Source: Quercus robur (taxonomy: Eukaryota > Streptophyta > Magnoliopsida > Fagales > Fagaceae). Taken from it: DNA of 64,000 nt. The notes beneath the pieces were generated by a model. The model saw nothing but the letters and a program-made list of their open reading frames with translations. It ran no database searches and was not told the DNA's origin. Below, piece after piece: positions 12,283-28,904 of the stretch. The DNA lies in NCBI RefSeq assembly GCF_932294415.1, contig NC_065537.1, forward strand, positions 64,432,290 through 64,496,289, in the 5' to 3' direction. Each line of letters begins with the position of its first letter. Positions within the stretch are counted from its first letter, which is position 1. A program made the position numbers and the translations under genes.

Positions 12283-13700
12283 AACCCAACAATCTCATGT
12301 CATGGATATACCATTTCACAATTAGTTGAAGATAAGAGTAGTAAAAAGATGAATTGACTAATGTAATGAGTATAGAAAAAGGGACAAAATTTGGCCACAA
12401 ATTTGGCCACTTAATATTTTTTTTTATTGAATATGAATTTTAACTAACCCACTATTAGATTTTTTTTTTTTTTTCTTATATCCTTCATGCTTGTAAAATT
12501 TTCAAAATATCAAAGATCAATAGTTACTTCATTAATCAAATGTTTATATTTCAAGCTTTTGTAGTATAAAATTATGCATAAAAATAAGTTTTATGGATCA
12601 AATAACAAATAATATCTTATTGACATAAAATTTGATAAGTGTGTTAAGAATATATAAAAAAAACATACAATTTCACGGTTAAATTTTTAAAATATATAAT
12701 CATTTTAATTTTTTAATAGGAGTTGTAATCTTAAGTTACAACCAAGTTTGTGATAAATTATTCAATTTTCATGGAAGACCACAAGGTCCACAACACCTAT
12801 GTCTTATAATTTATTGACCAAGATCCTAGTCACCAACACAGTCATGAAAATTACATAAATGCATTGCCAATGTGGTCCTCCATAAAGACCAAATAATTTT
12901 TCCAAGTTCATGGCCAAATTTGAGATTCAAATCTTTTAGATTTCCTAGGGTACTTTACTAATAGATTTTTTAAATCCTAACTATTATTTTATGATCTAAG
13001 GGTCTAGATTTTACAATGTTAGTAGAATACTGATATGGTAGAATCTATACCCTTAAATCATAAAAGAGTGGAGTACCTAAATTGTTTAGAGAATATGAAA
13101 TTTATCCTCTAGTCAGAAATAAGTGCATTGCCAATGTGGTCCTCTACAAAGATCGAATAATTTTTCCAAGTTTATGGCCAAATTTGGGATTCAAATCCAC
13201 TAGTCAGAAATTATCTATCACACGTGTCAATAGATTTATTCCTATTCTAAAACCCCATATACATGTGCATAAATGTCGAAAAATTTGCCGTGATTGGCGA
13301 ATATTAATCATAATTAAGAAAAAAAAGAAAAGAAAAGAAAGAATTATTTGTATACCTAAAGACCAAACCAAGCCATGTTCTTCAATCCATTGGTGAACAC
13401 AAACCATGCAATAGTTTTTAAAAAAAAAAACGTTCCAAGAAGTAAACTGAAGTCAGCTTAAGAATCACTTAAAGTCTTTGAGTAGAGAATTAATAAGAAG
13501 GTGGTGGTGAAACCTGAAAGTGGCTTTAGCCGTTAGAATTACGCAAAACCAACCTAAAATTCCAAATTCCCAATCCTACCCTTATTCCGTGTACCGTCCA
13601 AAACGCTCCGATTAAGCTCTCACAGAGAGAATTTCCAATTTCCCAATTTTGTTTCCTTTTGGAAATCCGTTTTTTTTTTTTTTTTTTTTTTTTTTTTTCC
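12283..13700. other. AT-rich upstream region of the kinase gene, with a direct repeat
   Basis: No gene seen. A 74-bp block at 12859-12932 (starting gcattgccaatgtggtcctc) recurs with a few changes at 13125-13199, about 266 bp further on. The open frame 13082-13396 crosses the second block and a poly-A tract and is not convincing. The pyrimidine tract at 13670-13698 leads into the promoter. Confidence 0.6.
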
Positions 13701-13705
13701 ACCTC

Positions 13706-13713
13706 TATATAAA
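13706..13713 (+). promoter_or_regulatory. TATA box of the UMP-CMP kinase gene
   Basis: TATATAAA lies at 13706-13713, followed about 30 bp on by a cytosine/thymine-rich leader typical of plant housekeeping transcripts (13740-13805). A 5'-leader exon would end at 13814 (gcaaag before gtaagc), and the leader would resume at 14743 (after ttatgcag). Confidence 0.65.
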
Positions 13714-13942
13714 GGGCGTGACTCTGAGCCCTTTTATTCGCACCAGTGTCATTCTCTCATTTCCCCCCATTTACCTCTCAGATCTCTCCCTCTCTTTCTC
13801 TCTCTATTGCAAAGGTAAGCTTCTTTTTCTTTGCGTTTCTCTCTCTCTACTTTGTGAAATTCAGTTGAATTTTGTATTTTTTGCATTTTTGCTTTGGTGT
13901 TTGAGTTAGATCCGCATTTTTTTTTTAAAGTTCGCTTGTTCG

Positions 13943-14510
13943 TGTTTGTTTCCCGAGAAAATAGAGGGGAAGTAATGGAACGTGAATTTTGAATTTTTTG
14001 ATTGAAAATGGAAGATTTTAGGTTGTTAATGCTGGATCTGTTGAGATTTGGATGGAAAACAAATGTGATTTTGTTGTTTGGAAGATGTGAATTGTGCAGG
14101 AACCACGTGGATCAAAGTGAAATTTTGGTGTTACTATTTGAATGTACGCGTTTTTGGTCGAGAATAGCAATGATGCCTGCTGATATTTGAAATTTTGATT
14201 GGAAATCTTTGTTCATGTTTGGTTCAACCTTGAGAAAACAGAGGGAAAGTAATGGAACCTGAATTTTGAATTTTTGACGGTTTATTTGCCTTTTCTTTTT
14301 ACTGTAAACGGAGGATTTTAGGTTGTTAAAGCTGGATCTGTTGAGATTTGGATGGAAAACAAATGTGATTTTGTTGTTTGGAAGATGTGAATTGTGCAGG
14401 AACCACGTGGATCAAAGTGAAATCTTGTTTTACTATTTAAATGTGTTCGTTTTGGCAAAGAATAACTATGATGCTTGGTAATAGTTGAAATGTTGATTGG
14501 AAATCTTTGT
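13943..14510 (+). repeat. Tandem duplication in the 5'-leader intron of the kinase gene
   Basis: Two adjacent copies (about 13943-14206 and 14214-14510) share long identical stretches, for example ggatctgttgagatttgg and gaagatgtgaattgtgcagg. The second copy has an insertion near 14275-14310. Both hold a gtgcag acceptor-like site, so alternative leader exons are conceivable but unproven. Confidence 0.8.
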
Positions 14511-14777
14511 TTTAAGTTGGAATATCTTGTGGCCATGTAGATCTGATACATTGCTTTGGAAATATGTTTATATACTTGCATATGCATGCAAGAATATATT
14601 TGTGTTTGTGTATATTAGCATGTCAATTTCTTAATCAATTTGAAATCAGCTAAATATTTTATTTCTTTTGTGTAGCAAAACAAAATAGATCAAGTTTTGT
14701 TTGTGTATTTGTTTGTTTAATTGTAACTTTGGCTTTATGCAGATAATTTATTAAGAAAAGGAACTTAATTCGTGCTC

Positions 14778-19377
<4,600 letters not shown>

Positions 19378-19784
19378 GTGCTGCATATCTACCTTAAATT
19401 CAAATTTTATGTCTAATGAGGTAAATCTTTGATCATGAACTTTTAAGGTTTTCTATATTTTTGTTTATGATGACAGTATGTTATTATTAATTCCTAGTTT
19501 TGTTTTGTTTTTGTTTTTTTTTTTTTTTTTTTTTTTTTAATAGCATGTGCTACAACTTTGTTCACTTCTTGAACTGAGAAATGCCACTGAAATCAGAAGT
19601 TAATCATGGCTTAAAGAAAATTTTAAAATAAATCTGTGATTAAGAATACATTTTTAGCATCAATTCCCATGACGGTGATCTTGTTTTGGTTAGGTTAGGA
19701 TCGAAAAATGGTTGATTTTGAACTTTAGAAAAATCTCACATGTTTGACAATCTCTTCAATATATATATATATATACATATATAT

Positions 19785-20830
19785 ATTGGTAGATAATGAA
19801 AAAACTTTTATTAAAAAGGAAAAAAGCCAACCCAAGTACACTGGAAATATACCATAGGGGCAAGAACCAAGAACCCAAATTACAAAAATCAATTAAAACA
19901 GGAAGGGAAAAACATGAATATTTCGGCAACACTAAACTCCATTCAAGGAGAGTAAAAAAGAAAACAGCCTTAAGCTAGAGAATAGACTATTCACAGCCTT
20001 CAAAGCATCTAGCATTCCCTCCAAATACATCACATCAAACAGTGCGTGGTACGAACCTCCAAATAGCTATATTTCAATGTCAAATGAACTTTCCTTGCCA
20101 TAAAGCTAACAACTCAATAACCCTATGCGGCATGGTCCAATAAATACCAAACAAACAAAAGATTGTAGTCCACAACTCATAAGCTATAGGACAGTAAAGA
20201 AGAAAATGATCTACCGATTCCCCACAGCCCTTACACATATAGCACCAATCAAGAACTAGAATATACCTATTTTGAAGATTGTAAGAATTTTACCTAAGGA
20301 GTTTGACCAAGAAAAGAAAGCTACTCTAAGAGGAACCTTTGATTGCCACACCATTTTCCAAGGAAAAGATGATAGTAGTAGGGTAAAGAGAAGAGATGAG
20401 AATTTCATCCCCCAAAAAAAAAAGTAGGGTATAGAGAAAGATGATAACCTCGCACCTCAAAGCCTTTACTCATAGCTGGCTTCCAACAAGCTTTGTAAGA
20501 TCCAATTACCCGCACATTCGTGGAATAGACCAAATCCATAAACAAACAAAGGATTGTAATAACCAATTGTGCACCCAACGACAAGACTACAGAACTGTAT
20601 ATCCCAATGTACTGCATGACCTCCGCAATGGAAGAATATCATGTTCGACTAATGAGATAAAATTCTGGAAAAGCCTCCTTAAGAGAACAATCCTTACACC
20701 ACGCATCCACCCAAAACTTCATATGAGTGCCATCTCCCACATCATATCGAAGGAATAGTATGTGCCTTGTTACCTTGTTTATGCACAACTCCTTGAGAAA
20801 TTGAAATGCCTGATGTATATATATGTGTGT
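19785..20830 (-). pseudogene. LINE (non-LTR retrotransposon) 3' relic
   Basis: On the minus strand, 20639-20893 reads [15 protein letters not shown] and LKEAFPEFY, a reverse-transcriptase C-terminal motif of plant LINEs. Further along (about 20260-20000) comes a zinc-finger-like C-K-G-C-G-E...DHFLLYCP...ELW segment (zf-RVT), then a 3' end with a poly-A-like tail near 19796. Several stops and frame shifts separate the parts. It lies in the proposed 3'-UTR intron of the kinase gene. Confidence 0.7.
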
Positions 20831-20974
20831 GTGTATATGCATGTGAAAGAAAGGAATATCTCCTTCACTGAATAGGCAATTAATGATTTTCATGGTGAAA
20901 GAAAGGAATATCTCTGATCATGTTCGTTTGACATGGATTCAGAGATATTGCACCTAATACAATTGTAATCAATG

Positions 20975-21014
20975 GTTGAGATTGAAAGTTGAAAAAGCAA
21001 CTTTCAATCTCAAC
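20975..21014. repeat. Perfect 17-bp inverted repeat, 6-nt loop
   Basis: gttgagattgaaagttg (20975-20991), loop aaaaag, then the exact reverse complement (20998-21014). It sits inside a roughly 315-bp tandem duplication: the aggaatatctctgatcatgttc region at about 20840-20930 is echoed at about 21150-21250. Confidence 0.75.
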
Positions 21015-21658
21015 TATTAAATAAAATATATTAAACGGAAGTTAAAAAGTAAAAAATGTAAATAAATTTGTGAGAGGAAGTGGGTGACTTGCATGTGCAA
21101 TACCCTAGGTATTGCATCTAATCTCATTCCGTTTGACACACATCTTTATGTGCCACATTTATCAGTTGTCCTTTGCTGAATTGGCAATCGATGAGTTTCA
21201 TGGTTAAAGTACGGAATATTTCTGAGCATGTTCTTTTGACACACATCTTTATAAGCACAATGCACATATATTGAACAACTTATATAGGCTTCCATGTTTT
21301 TGTATTTTCCTTGGGTACTTGAAGCTACATAGACAAAAATTATTTTCATAAATATGAATACGTTAATATATTATAAATCAACGACATTTTTTCCTCTTCC
21401 CTTAAAATCTTGGATCTGTTAATTCAATTTTAAGTAGGTTCAGTTTCTTGGTTCCTGCGAAGAGTAGTGATTTAGATCGTAGTACGACCAATTTACATGA
21501 AATCTATCCATGATGGAAAAAGTAGTACATAGTTTGCATGAGAATTGAGAAGTCACCTGCAAAAATAGATGCCTATATATATATATATATATGCAAAATT
21601 GTACGAGTTAATGTTTCAGCTTGCTGACTAATATTTCTTACTGGTATCCTTATTTCAG

Positions 21659-21850
21659 GTGATGTATTGTCGCTCTATGATTGTACTTTATCGGGGGTGT
21701 TATGTCTCACATTTGTCAATTATTATAGAAGGTTGTAGTTTATGCAACGGGGTTTTGTACCTCCATATTTTATTATTGTGACTGAATTCTTCATACCAAG
21801 ATTAATGGTATTAATAGCAATAAACCTCCTTATTCTAATGTCAACTATGA
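21659..21850 (+). other. Possible 3'-UTR terminal exon of the UMP-CMP kinase gene
   Basis: A donor-like gag/gtaaat at 19419-19420, 42 bp after the stop codon, could pair with the acceptor tatttcag ending at 21658. The following sequence (gtgatgtattgtcgctctatg) looks like a terminal exon, with AATAAA at 21819-21824. Based on signals only; transcript reads would decide. Confidence 0.35.
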
Positions 21851-21859
21851 TTTTTTTTT

Positions 21860-23741
21860 TCTTCACTTTTTTTTTATCAGGCATTGGGCTATTTAGGCAA
21901 TGGCCTAAGCCCCAAATAAAATATAATAAATTATATTTATTTGTCTTATAATATTGTAAAACATAATTAAAAAAAAAAAAAAAAAGTAAGGCCTTCCACT
22001 TCCACCAAGCAAAAAAAAAAAAAAAAACTTCTATTGACCAATAGAATGTTTTGTGTCTTACAATGTTCAGATTTTAATTAAGGCAGTTTAATGATTAAAA
22101 ATTATTTTTTAGAATATTATATTCTTTTTTTAATGTTGTGAATTCTATTTATGCGTTTAAGAATAAAAAATTATATTCTATTTATGTGTTTTACTATATT
22201 TGCGATAGTTTAAGAGTGAAAATTTTCATTCTCCCAAAAATTTTATTTGCTTACTCTATCTATTAAAATTAAAATTGGAATTAATAATTTTCTAGACATT
22301 CATTACTGAAACCTATAAAATAATACTATGACCATTTTTACAAGCTTGATATTTTTAAACAATTTATTCTAATACTTATTGTTTAGATTTATTTTTATAA
22401 TCAAAATTTTAGAATATTTTTTTATAAATAGATGAAAATATTCAAATTAACATATTAAATTATGAAAAAAAAAGGTTAGTTTCTTTTTTTAAAACATTTA
22501 TCGCTTACAAAATATTAACTAACAATATATTTTACATTTGTACATACAAAAAGAAGTTATTCAAAATTAAAATTGATAATATCTTTAAGATTGATTATCT
22601 CACAAGAAAGATTAAGCAAATTAGAGATATTATCAATTAAAAAGGAAATCATAGTGGACCTTGAACACAAAAACAAAATTAATTGTAATCTTGCATCTCA
22701 AAAAGTAAAAAATAAAATAGATTTCTTAAATGAAATAAAATTCAAAATATTTAACATATAAGAAAATGCTCCAAAATGTGCTAAGTTGGACCTAGATTGG
22801 GGTTTTCATGGAAGCAAATTTCAACAAGGTTTTGAAAACCCGAAACGGTCAAAGAAACGAAAATGGGTTTAGTTCCCAATTTTTACCATTTAAACCTACG
22901 GTTTTCAATATTGAATGACCAATTTTTTCAGTTTTTACTAGATTAGTTCTGTGTCCAGTTCAACCAGTTGGTTTGGTTCAATTTTTAAAACCATGAATTT
23001 AAACGAAGTTTGAAATTAATATTCTTGAAACTAAATTGAGGTATTTAATACAATTTAGAATTTGCAACTTTAAAAAAAAATTATTTTAAATTTAAAATGA
23101 TCCACACATATGAAAAATCATCATAGCAATGTGGCCATATTTTGAATGAAATGCATATAACATGCCAATTATATGATTAATATTTCTTGATTTTGGAGTG
23201 ATCATTATGATATTAGAAAAAAGAAATCAATTCAATTGATCCTAAAATTGTTAAAATCAAATAAATATTAAATTGATAGCTTTGTAAAGAAGTTTCCAGC
23301 GAGGATCACCATTGGGATATTGGAAGAAATTAATAATTTTAACATAAAATAAATTTAAAATATATCAAATTGCCACCTTATGCTCCCAAAATGTGTAGAA
23401 CTGAGTTTGCAGGCATGAAATTGAGTTAATGCGTAGAGCTGACTTTGCAGGCATGAAAAAGGTGTTAAGTTTCTGTATGGTTGAACCACAAAATATTTTT
23501 ATTGCTTATGGTATCTACCAGACTGCCAATACAAGATTTCAGAGGCATGAGCAATTTTTAAGATGAGGTAATGCTTAGATACAGCGTCACTATAAGGAAA
23601 TCCTTATATTATTCATAAGAGAGGCTAAATGGGAATAGAGTTGTTCATGGGATCAAAAAATGCTAATCTTGACTTAGGAGATCACTACCAGGAAATTCAG
23701 TTTGTCATTCGAGAATATTGTGGATTGCTAAATATATATAT
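21860..23741. other. AT-rich intergenic stretch
   Basis: No gene seen. It contains poly-A runs (21967-21985, 22013-22027). The segment about 22830-23000, with gttcaaccagttggtttgg, belongs to an interspersed family also seen at about 33580-33670 (ggttcaacttcgattggacc). The short frame 22573-22761 is Lys/Ile-rich, as expected from AT bias. Confidence 0.5.
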
Positions 23742-24445
23742 TGTAAGGACACGATTTGTAACGAACCGTAACAGTGTTGGGTTCGCACGTAAAAAGACCC
23801 AAACAATATCATTTATAGAGCGTGGGTTTGAAAGGCTAGACCTTAGTCACTAGATGGCGGGTTTTTTTGTGGTGTTCATGCATGGTTTAAATTGTGTTCG
23901 CCCTGGGAGTCTTTTTCCTGGAGGCGGGCTGGGAGGTTCTGGTTTTTGGCCATTTTTCCCAGCCCCCTTTTTGGTGCACTAACTTTTACATTATATAGTC
24001 CTTCTTGGTTGATCTTAGCCCTCCATTTGTTGATCAGGCAGGTGCTTACTCCTGTACCCGTCCCATCAGCTGTCCCCTCTTACTTTTTGTTAGTTGCGAT
24101 GATCGAAGTTACACCGCCCAAGCGTCTTTTCTCATTAACATGGTCAGTATGCTGGCGGGTGCATTTAATGTGGAGGGGACATATTTTCCTTGAACCAATT
24201 TTGCACCGTACCTCCACGTGGGCCCCATTCCACTCACATCCCCTTCAGGGGGGCTATTTGGGGATAGCCTTCATCGAGATGTTGCTCTTCCCATTGAAGT
24301 CCTGGAGTGCCGAGGATAGTGTCATCCTCAGCTGTTCCCTTTGGCACCTCGGCCTTTGGTCATTCGTCCTCGGCACACGACCTCCTCGGCACGAGCCCTA
24401 GGCCCGGATAGAGTGTGGGTCGGATCGTAAGCTCCCCAGCCCCAC

Positions 24446-24446
<1 letters not shown>
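23742..24446 (-). mobile_element. Solo LTR of a retrotransposon, minus orientation
   Basis: 705 bp running TGTAAGGAC...CCCCACA on +, which is the reverse orientation of the LTRs at 25178-25855 and 27927-28591. The shared blocks include the gttcgcacgt/acgtgcgaac segment and the caagcccacgctt segment in inverted form. It is flanked by TATAT on both sides (23737-23741 and 24447-24451), the expected 5-bp target-site duplication, although AT-repeat flanks weaken that point. The long open frame 23892-24401 inside it is not a recognised protein. Confidence 0.8.
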
Positions 24447-24476
<30 letters not shown>

Positions 24477-25172
24477 GTTACATCCACAATATTTTTCACA
24501 ACAATTTCATAACAAATAATATGTGGCTAACAATTTTCTACTTATTGTGAAAATATTGAAAACTTAGTATTATTACTCATAAGGCATAAGGGCCATTATG
24601 ACTTTACATCATCCTCACCTTCCACTGGCTTATCACTTGTAGTTTGCTTAAAGTTTCAAACTCAATGATGGCAACTAAACATGAGGGTTGTGCTCATTAA
24701 GGCACTTAACCCAACACCATACGACACGAGTTGACGACAGCCATGCACATTCACTTATTACAGAGATGGCACGATTTGATTTTTTTAATTACTGCTTACA
24801 ATCTTCAAAGAAAGACACTTTGGGATAGAAAGAAAACAAATTTGAAATAAATCTTTGCTTTCTGGGAAGATGCAGTTTGTCAATAAAACAATTCCTTTTG
24901 TCATGTATCCACAATTAATGAAACCTTAGATGCTTCAACTGTCAATTCTAGAGTGTCATGTGGCGCATTTCTTAAAATTCTCTTTATTTACTTCAAAAAA
25001 GTTTGCATTTATATCAAAATATTAATCTATTGAATTAGCTAATAAAGTAAATACATATATTAATCATCTATAATTGTGCATTAATTATTTGTATGAAAGG
25101 AATTTATATGATTATTTTATAAATTTTATATAATAATTTTTTTATTTGGTATAATAATAAAAACCATAAAAA
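24447..25172. other. Intergenic, degenerate MITE only
   Basis: After a TA microsatellite (24447-24471) comes a decayed 'AAATGTTAC..CACAATATTTT' MITE (about 24472-24590). The rest is AT-rich with no recognisable feature. Confidence 0.45.
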
Positions 25173-25177
25173 GTAAA

Positions 25178-25855
25178 TGTGGGGCCAGAGAATTTGTAAC
25201 CCTGGCTCACTTTACATTAGGGCCCAAGGCCCGAGCCAAGGAGAGAAATTGCCGATGACATACAATGAAAGTCTAAATAGCCTTGAGACAGAGCCGAGGA
25301 TGATTCTGTCCTCGGCATCTCCAAGGCACTCCTAAAAGAAAGGGCAAGAATGGTATGGAAACATTTTTGGGAAAAACCGAACACATCCACGTTGATGGAG
25401 AAAAGATCCCTGGACAATTTGGCGACAAAGAACAAAGGAAAGGCTACCATTACTGCAATTAAATACTCTGCGTCAGACAGAGCAATGGTTTTCAGCTTTT
25501 ACAACCACCACCAATCACTTTGGGTATGGGCTGATGGGACAAGTATTAGCCCTGAAAAGTTGAACCTACACGTGGACGTTGGAGGAAGGGTAAAGGTTAA
25601 TATAAAAGGAGAAGTAAGCGATCTAGAAAAGAGGGGGCTGGGAAAAAATGCCAAGAACCAGAGCCTCCCAGGCCGTGCCGAGGAGAAAGACTTCTTGAGC
25701 GAATATGGTTCATTTCTGTATGAGTACCATGACTAACCATCGTTCGGTGACCAAGGCCTAGCCTTTCAAGCCCACGCTTTACAAATTATATTGTTTGTGC
25801 CTTTAACGTGCGAACCCAATACAATTTTAGGGTCGTTACAAATTGAGTCCTTACA
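25178..25855 (+). repeat. Left LTR (678 bp)
   Basis: Begins TGTGGGGCC and ends CCTTACA. It contains a TATA box TATAAAAG at 25601-25608 that would drive element transcription. Compared with the right LTR it keeps about 13 bp (around cttgagacagagc, near 25280) that the other has lost. Confidence 0.9.
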
Positions 25856-25857
25856 AT

Positions 25858-25875
25858 TGGCGCCGTCTGTGGGAA
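25858..25875 (+). other. Primer-binding site, tRNA-Asp type
   Basis: TGGCGCCGTCTGTGGGAA starts 2 nt after the left LTR. The first ten bases match the complement of a plant tRNA-Asp 3' end as I know it; the rest matches partly. This placement and sequence are common in plant Ty3/gypsy-derived elements. Confidence 0.75.
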
Positions 25876-26066
25876 AGGCTTGTGCATTGGCACAAGCGGT
25901 GGATCGAGAAAGTCCCTCCATCACTTCCAGTAGCCCGTTGTTGTGCCCTAACATAAAGTTCCACTAGGGGCTATGCTTCGAATCGTCAGTAGCGCGGATG
26001 GTTCTAGGGGCTTCGCAACATCAGATCAACGTCCCACACCTTGGCCGAGGGGCTAATCCCCCCAAA

Positions 26067-26376
26067 CTTAAAGAAATTCTAAGTTTTGGACAGAATCAAG
26101 GTATTGCATGGTTCTCGAACTCAAACCTATGGGGAAACCAACTACTTAAAGAAATTCTAAGTTTTGGACAAAACTAAGGTATTGCATGGTCCTCGGACTC
26201 AAACCTATGGGGAAACCAACTACTTAAAGAAATTCTAAGTTTTGGACAGAATCAAGGTATTGCATGGTCCTCGGACTCAAACCTATGGGGAAATCAACTA
26301 CTTAAAGAAATTCTAAGTTTTGGACAGAACCAAGGTATTGCATGGTCCTCAAACTTAAACCTATGGGGAGATTAGT
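26067..26376 (+). repeat. Fourfold 78-bp tandem repeat in the retrotransposon interior
   Basis: Units start at 26067, 26145, 26223 and 26301, each beginning cttaaagaaattctaag and containing gtattgcatggt and aaacctatgggg. The copies differ by only a few bases, and the spacing is exactly 78 bp. Confidence 0.9.
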
Positions 26377-27926
26377 CATTAGAAAATGGATCAAGTCTTA
26401 GACAGAATGGAAATCCCGTCCTGTCCTCGGATCCCCAACTCTAAGGAAACTAATGTAAACGAGTATTTAGGCCCGGTACAATCATACCTCGATCCTCGGA
26501 CTGGATGCCAAAAATGGTTAAGGCCATGAATGTTGTTAGGAATGTGGTAAAGCATCCTAGTACACAGCGATCATCTCGGATAGTTCATTTTGGGTTACCC
26601 ATCCTCGGATGATCGCCTCATACGCAATACAGAACGTTCAGTTGTTATCTCGGTTAGTCTTATAAGTATAACCTTTTTCAGGTCGGCATTATTGTGTCTG
26701 TTAGTCTCAGTAAGTTCAAAATAATAGCTTTTTGTTAACAGGGGGTTCGACCCTAAGTATCGTTTAGAAAAATATATATATATATATATATATATATAGC
26801 ACATCCATTCACAGCATAACTATTGTAGAAAAGAAAAAATATTTAGAATAAGATAAAGTCATCTTTTATTAATACCAAGAAATAGTACAGCGTACAAAGA
26901 GGGGCCTAAGCGAGCCTATACCAGAAGCTAACTACAAAGGCAAAAAGAAAAAGCAAAAAAGGAAAAAATACAAGGGAACGATAAATCCTTCAAAATTCTG
27001 CTCTTGTGGCGACTAGGCGTGTCAGGATGGCCCCTTTGACGGAAGGGGAGAAGAGGTAGAAGAAGAAGTAGAAACACCAGGATGTCCTTAGTGATGGAAA
27101 AGAAGAAGAAGCGGAGGCAAAAGGAGGCACCAGAGAAGGAGGAGAGGAGGAAGCGAGGATGCTCAATCCTCGCATCAGCTCTGACTCCTAACACGCGGGT
27201 GTCATATTAGCAGCGCTCGAGAGAGAGCGGATGGTACTAACGATGAGAAACCCCATTGCTATCGCACCAAAAATCTGACGCGACCAGCACCTGCTTCGGA
27301 TTTTGGCTGAAAGAGGAGGAGGCTTCTCCCCCGCCTTATGAAAGGGGAAAGTTGTCTTCAGTCTTCGTCTCCCTTGTCCTGACTGCGCCATCTTGATTCT
27401 CAGGGAGACCCAGTGCTTCTGGAGAGGGTGTGTTCCCTTCACCCCTATTTTTGCCTCAAACATATCACTCTCTAAGGCTTAAATTGCACTGGTAATGAAA
27501 ACTTTGAGCATAGCTAGAGGTTTAGGAATTTGAAAAGACCGAAGGGTCTGTACGTAAAGGAAGTGACCTCCTACCTTGCTTCTTATACGGAAGGCAAGTC
27601 TGGTGGCATTTAATCTGTACAGATTTCCAAGAAAAGCTACAAACGAGATAATTCCTACTCAAATCCCAAACGCCATTTACAACCGTTGGATGGGCATTGC
27701 CTCGTAAAAGGAACTTATTAAAAACGCGCCTCATACACTGAAACGGCAGAGGCGCGACGTGAGTAAAACTAAAGGAATGTCTCGTGACCGGGAGCATTTC
27801 CCAGGCAAACGAAAAGACACCGATATTAATGAAGGACAAAGCTGGGCGAGCCATGATATAGGCCCAACATCACCAAAACTCTCCTCCCCGACCAAGAGGT
27901 CGGGCAGCAAGATTTTGAGGGGTTAT

Positions 27927-28591
27927 TGTGGGGCCAGAGAATTTGTAATCTTGGCCCACTTTACATTAGGGCCCAAGGCCCGAGCCAAGGAGAGGAATTG
28001 CTGAGGACATACAATGAAAGTCTAAATAATCGAGGATGATTCTGTCATCGGCATCTCCAAGGCACTCCTAAAAGAAAGGACAAAAACGGTACGGAAACAT
28101 TTTTGGGAAAAACCGAACACATCCACATTGATGGAGAAAGGATCCTTGGACAATTTGGCGACAAAGAACAAAGGAAAGGCTGCCATTATTGCAATTAAAT
28201 ACTTTGCGTTAGACAGAGCAATGCTTTTCAGCTTTTACAACCACCCCCAACTACTTTGGGTATGGGCTGATGGGACAAGTATCAGCCCTGGAAAGTTGAA
28301 CCTACACGTAGACGTTGGAGGAAGGGTAAAGGCTAATATAAAAGGAGAAGTAAGCGATCCAGAAAAGAGGGGGCTGGGAAAAAAGGCCAAGAATCAGAGC
28401 CTCCCAGGCCGTGCCTAGGAGAAAGACTTCTCGAGCGAACATGGTTCATTTCTGTATGAGTACCATAACTAATCATCGGCCGGTGACTAAGGCCTAGCCT
28501 TTCAAGCCCACGCTCTACAAATTATATTGTTTGGACCCTTAACGTGCGAACCCAATACAATTTTGGGATCGTTACAAATTGAGTCTTTACA
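27927..28591 (+). repeat. Right LTR (665 bp)
   Basis: Begins TGTGGGGCC right after a purine-rich stretch (gattttgaggggttat), which may include the polypurine tract, and ends TCTTTACA before the GTAAA duplication. TATA box TATAAAAG at 28337-28344. Differences from the left LTR are scattered substitutions plus a short deletion near 28027. Confidence 0.9.
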
Positions 28592-28643
28592 GTAAATATT
28601 TATAAATTCACTAAAATTAATTTTAACCATTTAGATTTCCTAA

Positions 28644-28817
28644 TAGCTTTGTAGATTCCAGTTAGCTCAACTCGTAAAATCTCTGATTGTTGAATAAAAG
28701 ATTTAGGGTTCAATCTCCGCCTATACTAAAAAATCAATTGGTGTCTTGGTTCAATGATAAAGAATTATTATCAAGAACGGATGCCAAACGTTGAAACTCT
28801 ATAAAAAAAATAAAAAG
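28644..28817 (+). mobile_element. tRNA-derived SINE with 8-bp TSD
   Basis: A-box-like TTAGCTCAACTCGTAAAATC and B-box GGGTTCAATC, then a 3' part with a second gttcaatg motif and an A-rich tail. Flanked by TTTCCTAA at 28636-28643 and 28818-28825. It inserted about 50 bp beyond the LTR element. Confidence 0.6.
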
Positions 28818-28825
28818 TTTCCTAA

Positions 28826-28847
28826 CACCTTTTAGTGACATGTAATA

Positions 28848-28904
<57 letters not shown>

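Larger units (their letters stand above)
25178..28591 (+). mobile_element. Complete non-autonomous LTR retrotransposon, 3414 bp
   Basis: Two directly repeated LTRs enclose a 2.07-kb interior and are flanked by the identical 5-bp target-site duplication GTAAA (25173-25177 and 28592-28596). A primer-binding site follows the left LTR. I see no gag, protease, reverse transcriptase or integrase motif, so it must have moved using enzymes of another element (a LARD/TRIM-like design). The interior has a fourfold 78-bp tandem repeat and several minus-strand open frames of unknown meaning (26928-27194, 27188-27463, 27522-27854). Confidence 0.9.

Noticed and set aside
23892..24401. 169-codon open frame
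   Set aside because: It lies wholly inside the solo LTR, and the matching frame is not maintained in the two related LTRs.
26067..26376. CRISPR-like array
   Set aside because: The repeats are contiguous 78-bp units without unique spacers, inside a plant retrotransposon.
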